Source of the DNA: Ruania halotolerans
GTDB lineage: Bacteria; Actinomycetota; Actinomycetes; Actinomycetales; Beutenbergiaceae
NCBI RefSeq assembly: GCF_021049285.1
Contig: NZ_CP088017.1
Location: 248,001 to 312,000, forward strand
Length of the DNA: 64,000 bases
Direction of reading: 5' to 3'
Part shown: positions 51,605 through 59,751 of the stretch, piece by piece
Numbering within the stretch: position 1 is the stretch's first letter
Layout of the letters: every line of letters starts with the position of its first letter
Position numbers and translations under genes: made by a program
The notes under the pieces: generated by a model
What the model saw: only the letters and a program-made list of their open reading frames with translations
Told to the model about the DNA's origin: nothing
Database searches by the model: none

Positions 51605-52842
51605 TTCTTCCTCCGGTAAAAGGGCGGGGTGGTCACGGTGGCGGGGATTCGATTTCCGCGCACGTCCATGGTCAGGGCAGTGCCGGGTTCGGCCACGGCA
51701 GGGTTGACATACGCAAGTGCCACCGGGTGGCCGAGCGTGGGGGAGAGCGCGCCGCTGGTGATCTGGCCGACCTCAGTCTCGCCGTCGTACAGGGCATACC
51801 CCGCGCGCCCGGCGCGCCGCCCGTGCGCGACCAGGCCGATCAGGACCCGCGCCCCCGGGCGTTCCTCCAGCGCCGGCCGACCCACGAAGTCGCCCTTGTC
51901 GCGCGGAATGATGCGGCCCAAGCCGGCCTGTGCGGGCACGATATCGGCGGACAACTCGTGGCCATACAGCGGCATCCCCGCTTCCAGGCGCAACGTGTCC
52001 CGGGCGGCCAGCCCGGCGGGCACCAGCCCATGCGGTTCACCCGTGGTCAGCAGCGTTCGCCACAGCGCGGCTGCGTGCTCGGCACCTACGTACAGCTCGA
52101 ACCCGTCCTCACCGGTGTACCCGGTGCGGGCGAGCAGCAATGGCGTCGCCTCCGCACCGGCACGGTCCTCGCCGGGGGTGAACTTGTGGTCGGTCTGGGC
52201 TCGATCATCGACCGCCACCTCACCCGGGGTGAAGAAGGCGTCCGTCAACGCGTAGTTCTTCACCTCCGCCAGCGGCATGCCCAGCTCGGTGATCGCCCCG
52301 GCGGCCACCGCCTCGTCGAGGATCCGCACGGCCACCGGCCCCTGAAGTGCGATCAGTGCATAGGAGTCCGATTCATCGGTCACAGTCGCCTCGAACTGGC
52401 CGATCCGCTCGGACAATGCCGCAGCGACGTTCTCCCGGTTCGCCGCATTCGCGATCACCAGGAACTCATCGTCGGCCAGCCGGTAGAGGACGAGATCGTC
52501 GATGATGCCGCCCTCGGGCGTGAGAATCATCGAGTACTTGGCCCGCCCCACGCTCACTGCGGAGAGCCGCCCGGCGAGCGCATAGTCGAGGAACGCACCG
52601 GCATCGGTACCGCGCACCATGATCTCGCCCATGTGCGAAATGTCGAAGAGTCCGGCAGCCGAGCGCACCGCATGGTGCTCGGCGATATCGGACGAGTACC
52701 GCACCGGCATCCACCAGCCGCCGAAATCGGTGAAGGTGGCGCCGAGCCTCTCATGTTCGGCACGCAGCGGGGTTTCCCGCAGCGAACCCTGTGGCCCGGA
52801 GCCGGACCCGCCTGCCTGGGAATCGCTCGTCGATGTGGTCAC
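51601..52842 (-). CDS. gcvT: Glycine cleavage system aminomethyltransferase, T protein
   Basis: A 413-residue T protein that transfers the methylene group to tetrahydrofolate and releases ammonia. Family marks are [60 protein letters not shown] and [20 protein letters not shown]. The GTG start (AAGGAG five bases upstream) gives about 20 non-conserved residues before the domain; a start further upstream would overlap sdaA. It lies 16 bases after sdaA. Confidence 0.96.
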   Translation of the reverse strand: MTTSTSDSQAGGSGSGPQGSLRETPLRAEHERLGATFTDFGGWWMPVRYSSDIAEHHAVRSAAGLFDISHMGEIMVRGTDAGAFLDYALAGRLSAVSVGRAKYSMILTPEGGIIDDLVLYRLADDEFLVIANAANRENVAAALSERIGQFEATVTDESDSYALIALQGPVAVRILDEAVAAGAITELGMPLAEVKNYALTDAFFTPGEVAVDDRAQTDHKFTPGEDRAGAEATPLLLARTGYTGEDGFELYVGAEHAAALWRTLLTTGEPHGLVPAGLAARDTLRLEAGMPLYGHELSADIVPAQAGLGRIIPRDKGDFVGRPALEERPGARVLIGLVAHGRRAGRAGYALYDGETEVGQITSGALSPTLGHPVALAYVNPAVAEPGTALTMDVRGNRIPATVTTPPFYRRKK

Positions 52843-52858
52843 GTTGTCTCCTTCCTGG

Positions 52859-54283
52859 TCAACACTCGACCACGTTGACGGCGAGCCCACCAGTGGCGGT
52901 CTCCTTGTACTTGTCGCTCATGTCCAGACCGGTCTGCCGCATCGTCTCGATCACCTGATCCAGGGAGACCCGGTGCGTGCCGTCACCCCACATCGCCATC
53001 TTCGCGGCATTGACGGCCTTCCCGGCGGCGAGCGCATTCCGCTCGATGCATGGGATCTGCACCAACCCGCCGACCGGGTCGCAGGTCAGCCCGAGATTGT
53101 GCTCCATCGCGATCTCCGCCGCATTCTCGACCTGCTCCGGGCTGCCACCGAGCACGGCTGCCAGCGCACCGGCCGCCATCGAGCTCGCCGACCCGACTTC
53201 ACCCTGACAGCCCATCTCGGCCCCAGAGATCGACGCGCGTGACTTGTACAACGCCCCGATCGCGGCGGCGGTGAGCAGGAAGGTCACCGTGATGTCATCG
53301 CGGGACGTGCCCTGTTGCACCGCGGCGCCGTAGTGTAGGGCATGGTCGAGCACTGCCGGAATCACGCCGGCAGCACCATTCGTGGGGGCCGTGACCACAC
53401 GGCCACCGGCCGCGTTCTCCTCGTTCACGGCAAGCGCCACCAGGTTCACCCATTCCTGTGCGTAGCCGGGATCGCGGCCGGGATCCTCCTGCCGCAGCCG
53501 GTCGGCCCAGGCCGGCGCCCGACGGCGGACGTTCAGTCCGCCCGGGAGCTCGCCCTGGGCGGAGATCCCGGCTGCCACGCATTCGTCCATCGCATCCCGG
53601 ATGTGCAGCACCCCGGCGCGAACCTCATTCTCATCACGGATGACCATCTCATTGCGCAATGCGACGTCGGCGATGCTGAGGCTCTCGTGCGTGCAAATCT
53701 CCAGCAGTTCCGCGGCTGTCTCGAAAGGGAAGGGAACGCCTGCCGTGCTGCTGTCGTTGCGAGTAGGGGTGCCGTCTCCGTCACTGTCGCCCTCCTCGCC
53801 GGCGGCGGAGGGGTTTTCCCGGACGATGAAGCCACCACCGATGGAGAAGTACACGGCCTCGTCCAGTACAGCCCCGGCCGCGTCGGTGACGCGCAGGCGC
53901 ATGCCATTGCTGTGGCGTGCGAGCACCGTGCCTGGGGTGAGCACGATGCGGTCAGCGTCGAACGGCAGCGGGGTGCGACCGCCGAGGGTGAGAGCGTGCT
54001 CCCGGGCGATCCGGGCAGCGCGTTCTGCCACTTCGTGGCTGCGGATCCGATCGGGGGCGCACCCTTCCAGACCCAGCAGCACCGCCGTCAAGGTGCCGTG
54101 CCCGCGACCGGTGGCAGCGAGTGAGCCGTACAACTCCACCTCGAGGCCGGCCACGTTCGCCACAGCGTCACCGAGCTTGTCGACGAAATCCCGGGCAGCG
54201 CTCATCGGACCTACGGTGTGCGAACTGGACGGCCCGATCCCCACGGTGAAGAGGTCGAAGATCCCCACGTATGGCGCACTCAT
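52859..54283 (-). CDS. sdaA: L-serine ammonia-lyase, single chain
   Basis: A 474-residue iron-sulfur L-serine dehydratase (serine to pyruvate and ammonia). The beta domain begins [20 protein letters not shown]. The alpha domain holds [48 protein letters not shown] and a final Cys near the C-terminus (VVEC); these cysteines bind the 4Fe-4S cluster. It leads the glycine operon directly behind the riboswitch. Joined with GcvTHP and a serine hydroxymethyltransferase encoded elsewhere it would turn glycine into pyruvate. Only a weak Shine-Dalgarno (GGCAG) precedes the ATG, which may matter for riboswitch control. Confidence 0.95.
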   Translation of the reverse strand: MSAPYVGIFDLFTVGIGPSSSHTVGPMSAARDFVDKLGDAVANVAGLEVELYGSLAATGRGHGTLTAVLLGLEGCAPDRIRSHEVAERAARIAREHALTLGGRTPLPFDADRIVLTPGTVLARHSNGMRLRVTDAAGAVLDEAVYFSIGGGFIVRENPSAAGEEGDSDGDGTPTRNDSSTAGVPFPFETAAELLEICTHESLSIADVALRNEMVIRDENEVRAGVLHIRDAMDECVAAGISAQGELPGGLNVRRRAPAWADRLRQEDPGRDPGYAQEWVNLVALAVNEENAAGGRVVTAPTNGAAGVIPAVLDHALHYGAAVQQGTSRDDITVTFLLTAAAIGALYKSRASISGAEMGCQGEVGSASSMAAGALAAVLGGSPEQVENAAEIAMEHNLGLTCDPVGGLVQIPCIERNALAAGKAVNAAKMAMWGDGTHRVSLDQVIETMRQTGLDMSDKYKETATGGLAVNVVEC

Positions 54284-54367
54284 GGCACGTAGTGAACTGC
54301 CTGGAAAAGGTGTGCGGGTGCTGGCATCGAGGAACTCCTTGCGTCGCTGAAACCGCTCATGCGGTGA

Positions 54368-54563
54368 GTTCCCCCCGCTCTGTCTTGTGCCTGAGAGATT
54401 GTGCAGAACGCCAAGTGCGCGTTCGCTTGCCCCGTCGGCGGGCGCCCTGGGTGTTTCAGATCCAGGCACCGCTCTCCAGAGTGACCTACCGCCACGGTGC
54501 GTGGGCCTGAGAGTTTCCCGGGAGGAATTGCTCCTACGGCAGCCGCGGCTGCGACGTTCTCCC
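54368..54563 (-). ncRNA. Tandem glycine riboswitch (two aptamers)
   Basis: On the minus strand two aptamers lie in series. The first (54563 to about 54472) opens with GGGAGAACG and contains GGAGCAATTCCTCCCGGGAA, then ACTCTCAGGC and CTGGAGAG. The second (about 54471 to 54368) has GGGGCAAGCG, TCTCTCAGGC and ends with GACAGAGCGGGG. These are the conserved pieces of the gcvT RNA family. The RNA ends about 85 bases before sdaA. Known members bind glycine and usually switch on gcv genes; here sdaA is the first target. Whether control is by termination or by ribosome access is not clear from the sequence. Confidence 0.94.
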
Positions 54564-54598
54564 ATGGCGGATCAGCGGTCGGATGAAGTTGTGGGCCG

Positions 54599-54627
54599 AG
54601 TCTATCGCTCAAGGTTGCCGAGCAGAA
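54599..54627 (-). promoter_or_regulatory. Candidate promoter of the glycine operon
   Basis: On the minus strand TTCTGC (54622-54627) and TAGACT (54599-54604) are 17 bases apart. Transcription would begin near 54590, about 25 bases before the first aptamer, which fits the riboswitch position. Both boxes are imperfect. Confidence 0.35.
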
Positions 54628-54757
54628 CCCTGGGCGAAGACACCAGATCGGTGTGCCTCGGAAGCGAAGCCTTCGGGTCGAGAGTCCAGCGAGGTGCTGG
54701 CGCCACCGCGTCAATGGCACGCTCGCGCAGCACGGCGTCACAGTTCGCCCGGATCCC

Positions 54758-54786
54758 TTGTGGCGCGAGCAATCTTTGGCTAGTGT
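54758..54786 (+). promoter_or_regulatory. Candidate promoter of first surface glycosidase
   Basis: TTGTGG (54758-54763) and TAGTGT (54781-54786) with a 17-base spacer, giving a start near 54793 and a 50-base leader. The leader contains the small stem GCCAC/GTGGC just ahead of the ribosome-binding site GGAGGGAGAG. The promoter lies outside the duplicated block, so the second copy does not inherit it. Confidence 0.4.
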
Positions 54787-54808
54787 CAAAGACAACGTTG
54801 TTCCATGA

Positions 54809-56119
54809 AGCCACGCTGTTGTGGCAGGAGGGAGAGTTCCTGATGCGGAGACTCTCTGCAGTGTTGATGCCTGGGGTGCTTGTGGTGGGGGTGGTGGTTG
54901 CGGGCCCGGTCGCGGGTGCGGCTGGTGTTCCTGGTGGTGTGGTTGATCCGTTGGATCTGGCGTTGAGTGGTCCGGATCAGCAGCGGTCGATGAGTTTGCC
55001 GGAGTCGCGGTTGGTGTTGAATCCGCAGAACTTCTATCTGCCGGAGTCGGAGGTTGAGCAGAACACTGGACCGTCGATGCCGCTGGGTGCGGGGTATTAC
55101 GCCAATGACGAGGCGGTGACGATGCCTGACTTCTTCGAGTTGTTCGAGGGAGTTGCTGGCGAGCCGCCGGTCTTGGCTGATGATCCGAGTGGGATTGAGG
55201 TCGGGTTTGCCGATGAGTTCGATGAGTTCTCGGACGAGTGGGTGCCCGAACCCGGTCTGGACGTGAGCATTGTTGATGGTGTGGCGCACCTGTCGGTGTT
55301 GCCTGATTCGCCGGTTCCGTGGCCTGCGATGGCTCGTGAGGTGACGGTGGATCTGGATGTGACTCCGGTGCTGCGGGTGGCGTTGCCGTCGGTGAGTGGG
55401 CAGTGGGCGTTGAAGCTCAACGATGGTGCTGATGTGGATATCGAGGTGCAGCCGGGTTCCTCTGCTGGGGGTGTGCACAGCTTCGACCTGAGCTCGATCA
55501 CGGGGTGGGGTGGTGAGCAGACGTTCACGATCAAGTTCTTCGCGGTCGGTGGGGATGCGCAGATCCAGGTGGACAGTCTGCGGTTGCAGGGCCAGCAGGC
55601 TGGTTTCGTCGAGAATTTCACTTCCGAGACGCTGGAGTGGGACGTCGGTGCGGGTATGGGCGCCGAGGTTGCTGATGGTGCGCTGACGTTGTCGGTGTTG
55701 CCGGAGAACCAGTACGGCTATGGCGCGATTCAGCGTGGGGTCGATGTGGATCTGGATGAGTTCCCGGTGCTGCGGCTGGCGTTGCCGAGCACGTCCGGGG
55801 ACTGGGCACTGAAGGTGAGTGCTGGTGGTGGGGCTGATATCGATCTGGAGGCGGGTTCGAACGAGTCCGGTGTGCATAGCTTCGATGTTGCTGCTGCGAC
55901 CGGGTGGTCGGGCTCGACATCGTTCACGATCAAGCTGTTCGCTGTCGGTGGTGGCGCGCAGATCGTCGTCGACAGTGTGCGCATGGTGAGTGCGGCGCAG
56001 GGCCAGCAGTGGGTCCACGGCGCTGATGAGTTCGAGAACTTCTGGTCCCCGGCCTCGCTGGACTTCTCCGCGACCTACCCCGGCGGAACTGTCGTCCAGG
56101 GAGCAGACACCATGGTCGG
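54809..56119 (+). repeat. 1.3-kb near-identical duplication, copy 1
   Basis: This 1311-base block recurs at 58441-59751 with only two base differences found (around 55506-55509, which change Trp-Gly to Gly-Cys in the second copy). It covers the ribosome-binding site, signal peptide and both N-terminal beta domains. A further stretch of about 344 identical bases begins at 56604 (matching 60230). The sharp borders suggest recent duplication kept alike by gene conversion. Confidence 0.9.
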
Positions 56120-58334
56120 TCACGATGGCATCGTGCGTGAGCTGGAGATTGACGAATCGGCAGGTGATGGTCAGGTGCTCCGCGTGGGTGGATCCTTCGT
56201 CGGGTCGGTGAGCGTTGACGCACAGGCCGGCGTGCTCACGGTGGTCGGCGACCACATGCGGTATGCGATCGCGATGCCGGGTCTGGATGAGGTGTACTTC
56301 TTCGAGTCCCGTGACGAGATGCTTGCCGGGGGGCCCGCGTCGAGGGAACCCACGTCCCGAATGGGGGTCTGGGTGGCTGCCGTTGAGCCGGGCACCTCGC
56401 AGGTGCGGATCGGGGCGGGGTTCTCCGTCGACGATACGGCGGAGGCGGTGACTCGCGCGCAGCAGGCGGCGAGTACGCCGGTGAGTGATGCTCGTCAGGT
56501 TCTGGTGGACTTCTGGGCGGACGCGCTGGCCGGGGTGCCGCACCCGCAGGACTTCGACCTGCGCGCGTTGCCCGAGGACGGGGGCGTGAGTGCACAGGAG
56601 GTGCGCAGTGCGTATTACCGGGCGTTCGTGGCGTTGTACTCCAACGTGTTGCCGCCTCAGCCCGAGACCGGGTTCGCCTATCGCACAGTGGCGACCGGTA
56701 AGCCTTCAATGTGGAACCACGGGGCCGACGGGGCACGATCGGCGGCGGCGTGGGAGAGCTTCATCGGAGTCCAGCTCCTGGCCTACATCGACCCGGAAGC
56801 GGCGTGGGACTCCTACAACGGGCTGATGACACTCGTCGATGACGAGGGTTCCCTGGGTGGGGAGAGTTTGCCCAGCCGCAAGGCTCAGGCCGCGTGGGTG
56901 CTGTATGAGATGACCGGGGACGAGAACGAGTTGGCGACCAGCTACGACTCGCTGATCCGGCTGCTGCAGTGGCAGGCCGAGAACCCCCGCTGGGTCTACG
57001 GCGCCTACGACCACCCCGGCGAGCGGGATGCTGAGTTTGTCACGTCGTTGATCGTGGACGTCGACTTCGGCATCCAGATCGCCGAGGTCCTGGGCCACAC
57101 CGAGGACATCGCCATGCTGGCGGACCTGCGCGCGGAGCTCCTCACCGGATACGAAGACCACTACTGGGACACGCCGACTCAGAGCCCACCGCGGCAGTAC
57201 TACTTCCCCGGTGACCCGACCTGCGGTCCTCGCAGCGGGTGTTACGGCAACCTCTTCCAGACCGCCATGGCACTGCACGTGGACGGCTTGGACGACGAGC
57301 GAATCGGCGCACTGAAGGCGTTCGTGGACGCGTCCTACGATCCGAACGAGCAGTTCGCCGGCTTCGCCGACGTGAAGTACACCAACATGTCATACACGCT
57401 GTATGGGCTGCTGGAGAACGGTGAGGCCGAGCAGGCGGAGACCTTGGTCAATGCTGTACTGCGAGAGATCATCAGCAGCGGGTCCTTCGCGGAGGCCTAC
57501 AACCCGTCGCCGGAGGGTGCGATCCCGGTGGGGGTGCGGCCGTCGATCTTCGGCCTAGCAGCCGTGATCGACTCAGTCTGGATCAACAACGGGTACCGGA
57601 TGGACCTGGGCACACCGCATGCGGTCGTGACTCCAGAGGTCGACGGTGCCGTGCAGGGCATTGCCTATCGAGGTCAGGAGCTGAACGTGGCAGTTGATGC
57701 CGCGGCTCAGGAAGTGGTCTTCTCCGGCAGCGCTGTCGCGGCGACCGAGGGATGCAACACCATCACCGGGGCCGCGATCGGCTCGACCATCGCCTTGCCG
57801 ACTGAGTGCGATGACGTCCCCGATCCCGACCCGACGGACCCGACGGATCCGACCGACCCGACGGATCCGACGGACCCGGGCACCATGCCGGTGCGTACCC
57901 CGGAGGAGGACCTGACCCAGGACGCCCGTGGCGATGTGAGCGTGCCGGCCTCAGCCGAGCAGGGTGAGTCGATCGAGGTGAGCGCTCCGAGCGCGGCCGG
58001 ACAGGGCGTGCATGTGTGGTTGCACTCGGATCCGGTGCTGCTGGTCTCGGGAACGGTGTCTGCCGACGGGACGATCGCTGTCACCATCCCGCCTGATGCC
58101 ACGCTGGGCGATCACAAGGTCGTCGTCCAGACCGAGAACGGGGCACTGATCGGATGGGCTCCGCTGGAGATCGTCGAGGTGCCCGCCGCCGGTGGGAGCG
58201 CCGATGGTGATCACGACGGGCTGGCCGACACCGGAGCCGGTGGCATGCACCTGGCCCTGGTGGCACTGAGCGCGCTGCTGCTTGGCAGCCTGGTACTGGT
58301 CGTCCGTCACCGAGCGATCATCACTCGCAGTTGA
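54843..58334 (+). CDS. LADTG-anchored putative glycosidase, copy 1
   Basis: A 1163-residue surface protein. It has a signal peptide (LVVGVVVAGPVAGAAG), then two related beta-sandwich domains of about 125 residues (near 120-245 and 250-375; compare ALPSVSGQWALKLNDGADVD with ALPSTSGDWALKVSAGGGAD) that resemble carbohydrate-binding modules. A region at about 550-930 is rich in helices with WNHGADGARSAAAWESF, NGLMTLVDDEGSLGGESLPS, QWQAENPRWVYGAYDHP and YNPSPEGAIPVGVRPSIFGL, suggestive of an (alpha/alpha)6 glycosidase such as GH63-like enzymes; catalytic residues are not certain. A PTDPTDP stalk, an extra Ig-like domain and LADTG (residue about 1125) with helix and RHRA complete it. LAxTG is the class E sortase type. 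Confidence 0.8.
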   Translation: MRRLSAVLMPGVLVVGVVVAGPVAGAAGVPGGVVDPLDLALSGPDQQRSMSLPESRLVLNPQNFYLPESEVEQNTGPSMPLGAGYYANDEAVTMPDFFELFEGVAGEPPVLADDPSGIEVGFADEFDEFSDEWVPEPGLDVSIVDGVAHLSVLPDSPVPWPAMAREVTVDLDVTPVLRVALPSVSGQWALKLNDGADVDIEVQPGSSAGGVHSFDLSSITGWGGEQTFTIKFFAVGGDAQIQVDSLRLQGQQAGFVENFTSETLEWDVGAGMGAEVADGALTLSVLPENQYGYGAIQRGVDVDLDEFPVLRLALPSTSGDWALKVSAGGGADIDLEAGSNESGVHSFDVAAATGWSGSTSFTIKLFAVGGGAQIVVDSVRMVSAAQGQQWVHGADEFENFWSPASLDFSATYPGGTVVQGADTMVGHDGIVRELEIDESAGDGQVLRVGGSFVGSVSVDAQAGVLTVVGDHMRYAIAMPGLDEVYFFESRDEMLAGGPASREPTSRMGVWVAAVEPGTSQVRIGAGFSVDDTAEAVTRAQQAASTPVSDARQVLVDFWADALAGVPHPQDFDLRALPEDGGVSAQEVRSAYYRAFVALYSNVLPPQPETGFAYRTVATGKPSMWNHGADGARSAAAWESFIGVQLLAYIDPEAAWDSYNGLMTLVDDEGSLGGESLPSRKAQAAWVLYEMTGDENELATSYDSLIRLLQWQAENPRWVYGAYDHPGERDAEFVTSLIVDVDFGIQIAEVLGHTEDIAMLADLRAELLTGYEDHYWDTPTQSPPRQYYFPGDPTCGPRSGCYGNLFQTAMALHVDGLDDERIGALKAFVDASYDPNEQFAGFADVKYTNMSYTLYGLLENGEAEQAETLVNAVLREIISSGSFAEAYNPSPEGAIPVGVRPSIFGLAAVIDSVWINNGYRMDLGTPHAVVTPEVDGAVQGIAYRGQELNVAVDAAAQEVVFSGSAVAATEGCNTITGAAIGSTIALPTECDDVPDPDPTDPTDPTDPTDPTDPGTMPVRTPEEDLTQDARGDVSVPASAEQGESIEVSAPSAAGQGVHVWLHSDPVLLVSGTVSADGTIAVTIPPDATLGDHKVVVQTENGALIGWAPLEIVEVPAAGGSADGDHDGLADTGAGGMHLALVALSALLLGSLVLVVRHRAIITRS

Positions 58335-58339
58335 GAAGT

Positions 58340-58379
58340 TCCGGCGTCGATCCGACCCCCTGGCCGGATCGACGCCGGA
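58340..58379 (+). terminator. Terminator after glycosidase copy 1
   Basis: A perfect 15-bp stem (TCCGGCGTCGATCCG at 58340-58354 against 58365-58379) with a 10-base loop. The stem sequence is almost the same as that after copy 2, so the terminator seems to have been duplicated with the gene. It implies that copy 2 has its own promoter in the next 60 bases, but none is obvious. Confidence 0.8.
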
Positions 58380-58440
58380 GCCCGCGCTGCTAGCGAGCAT
58401 GCCCTGCGGGCAACGCCGCTGTCGTTCCCATCGTTGGTCG

Positions 58441-59751
58441 AGCCACGCTGTTGTGGCAGGAGGGAGAGTTCCTGATGCGGAGACTCTCTGCAGTGTTGAT
58501 GCCTGGGGTGCTTGTGGTGGGGGTGGTGGTTGCGGGCCCGGTCGCGGGTGCGGCTGGTGTTCCTGGTGGTGTGGTTGATCCGTTGGATCTGGCGTTGAGT
58601 GGTCCGGATCAGCAGCGGTCGATGAGTTTGCCGGAGTCGCGGTTGGTGTTGAATCCGCAGAACTTCTATCTGCCGGAGTCGGAGGTTGAGCAGAACACTG
58701 GACCGTCGATGCCGCTGGGTGCGGGGTATTACGCCAATGACGAGGCGGTGACGATGCCTGACTTCTTCGAGTTGTTCGAGGGAGTTGCTGGCGAGCCGCC
58801 GGTCTTGGCTGATGATCCGAGTGGGATTGAGGTCGGGTTTGCCGATGAGTTCGATGAGTTCTCGGACGAGTGGGTGCCCGAACCCGGTCTGGACGTGAGC
58901 ATTGTTGATGGTGTGGCGCACCTGTCGGTGTTGCCTGATTCGCCGGTTCCGTGGCCTGCGATGGCTCGTGAGGTGACGGTGGATCTGGATGTGACTCCGG
59001 TGCTGCGGGTGGCGTTGCCGTCGGTGAGTGGGCAGTGGGCGTTGAAGCTCAACGATGGTGCTGATGTGGATATCGAGGTGCAGCCGGGTTCCTCTGCTGG
59101 GGGTGTGCACAGCTTCGACCTGAGCTCGATCACGGGGGGGTGTGGTGAGCAGACGTTCACGATCAAGTTCTTCGCGGTCGGTGGGGATGCGCAGATCCAG
59201 GTGGACAGTCTGCGGTTGCAGGGCCAGCAGGCTGGTTTCGTCGAGAATTTCACTTCCGAGACGCTGGAGTGGGACGTCGGTGCGGGTATGGGCGCCGAGG
59301 TTGCTGATGGTGCGCTGACGTTGTCGGTGTTGCCGGAGAACCAGTACGGCTATGGCGCGATTCAGCGTGGGGTCGATGTGGATCTGGATGAGTTCCCGGT
59401 GCTGCGGCTGGCGTTGCCGAGCACGTCCGGGGACTGGGCACTGAAGGTGAGTGCTGGTGGTGGGGCTGATATCGATCTGGAGGCGGGTTCGAACGAGTCC
59501 GGTGTGCATAGCTTCGATGTTGCTGCTGCGACCGGGTGGTCGGGCTCGACATCGTTCACGATCAAGCTGTTCGCTGTCGGTGGTGGCGCGCAGATCGTCG
59601 TCGACAGTGTGCGCATGGTGAGTGCGGCGCAGGGCCAGCAGTGGGTCCACGGCGCTGATGAGTTCGAGAACTTCTGGTCCCCGGCCTCGCTGGACTTCTC
59701 CGCGACCTACCCCGGCGGAACTGTCGTCCAGGGAGCAGACACCATGGTCGG
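58441..59751 (+). repeat. 1.3-kb near-identical duplication, copy 2
   Basis: Second copy of the block at 54809-56119 (offset 3632 bases). It starts 34 bases before the ATG and stops abruptly inside the coding region, after which the two genes differ for about 170 bases before sharing patches again. Confidence 0.9.

Noticed and set aside
54786-56543. A 585-codon minus-strand frame rich in His/Arg/Gln, and its twin at 58307-60169
   Set aside because: Both are reverse shadows of the duplicated glycosidase genes, which have signal peptides, ribosome sites and anchors; the twin exists only because the block is duplicated.
57830-57885. Short ACCCGACGG-type repeats read as an unstable microsatellite
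   Set aside because: They encode the PTDPTDP stalk in frame and recur in the paralogue; a wall-spanning linker explains them.
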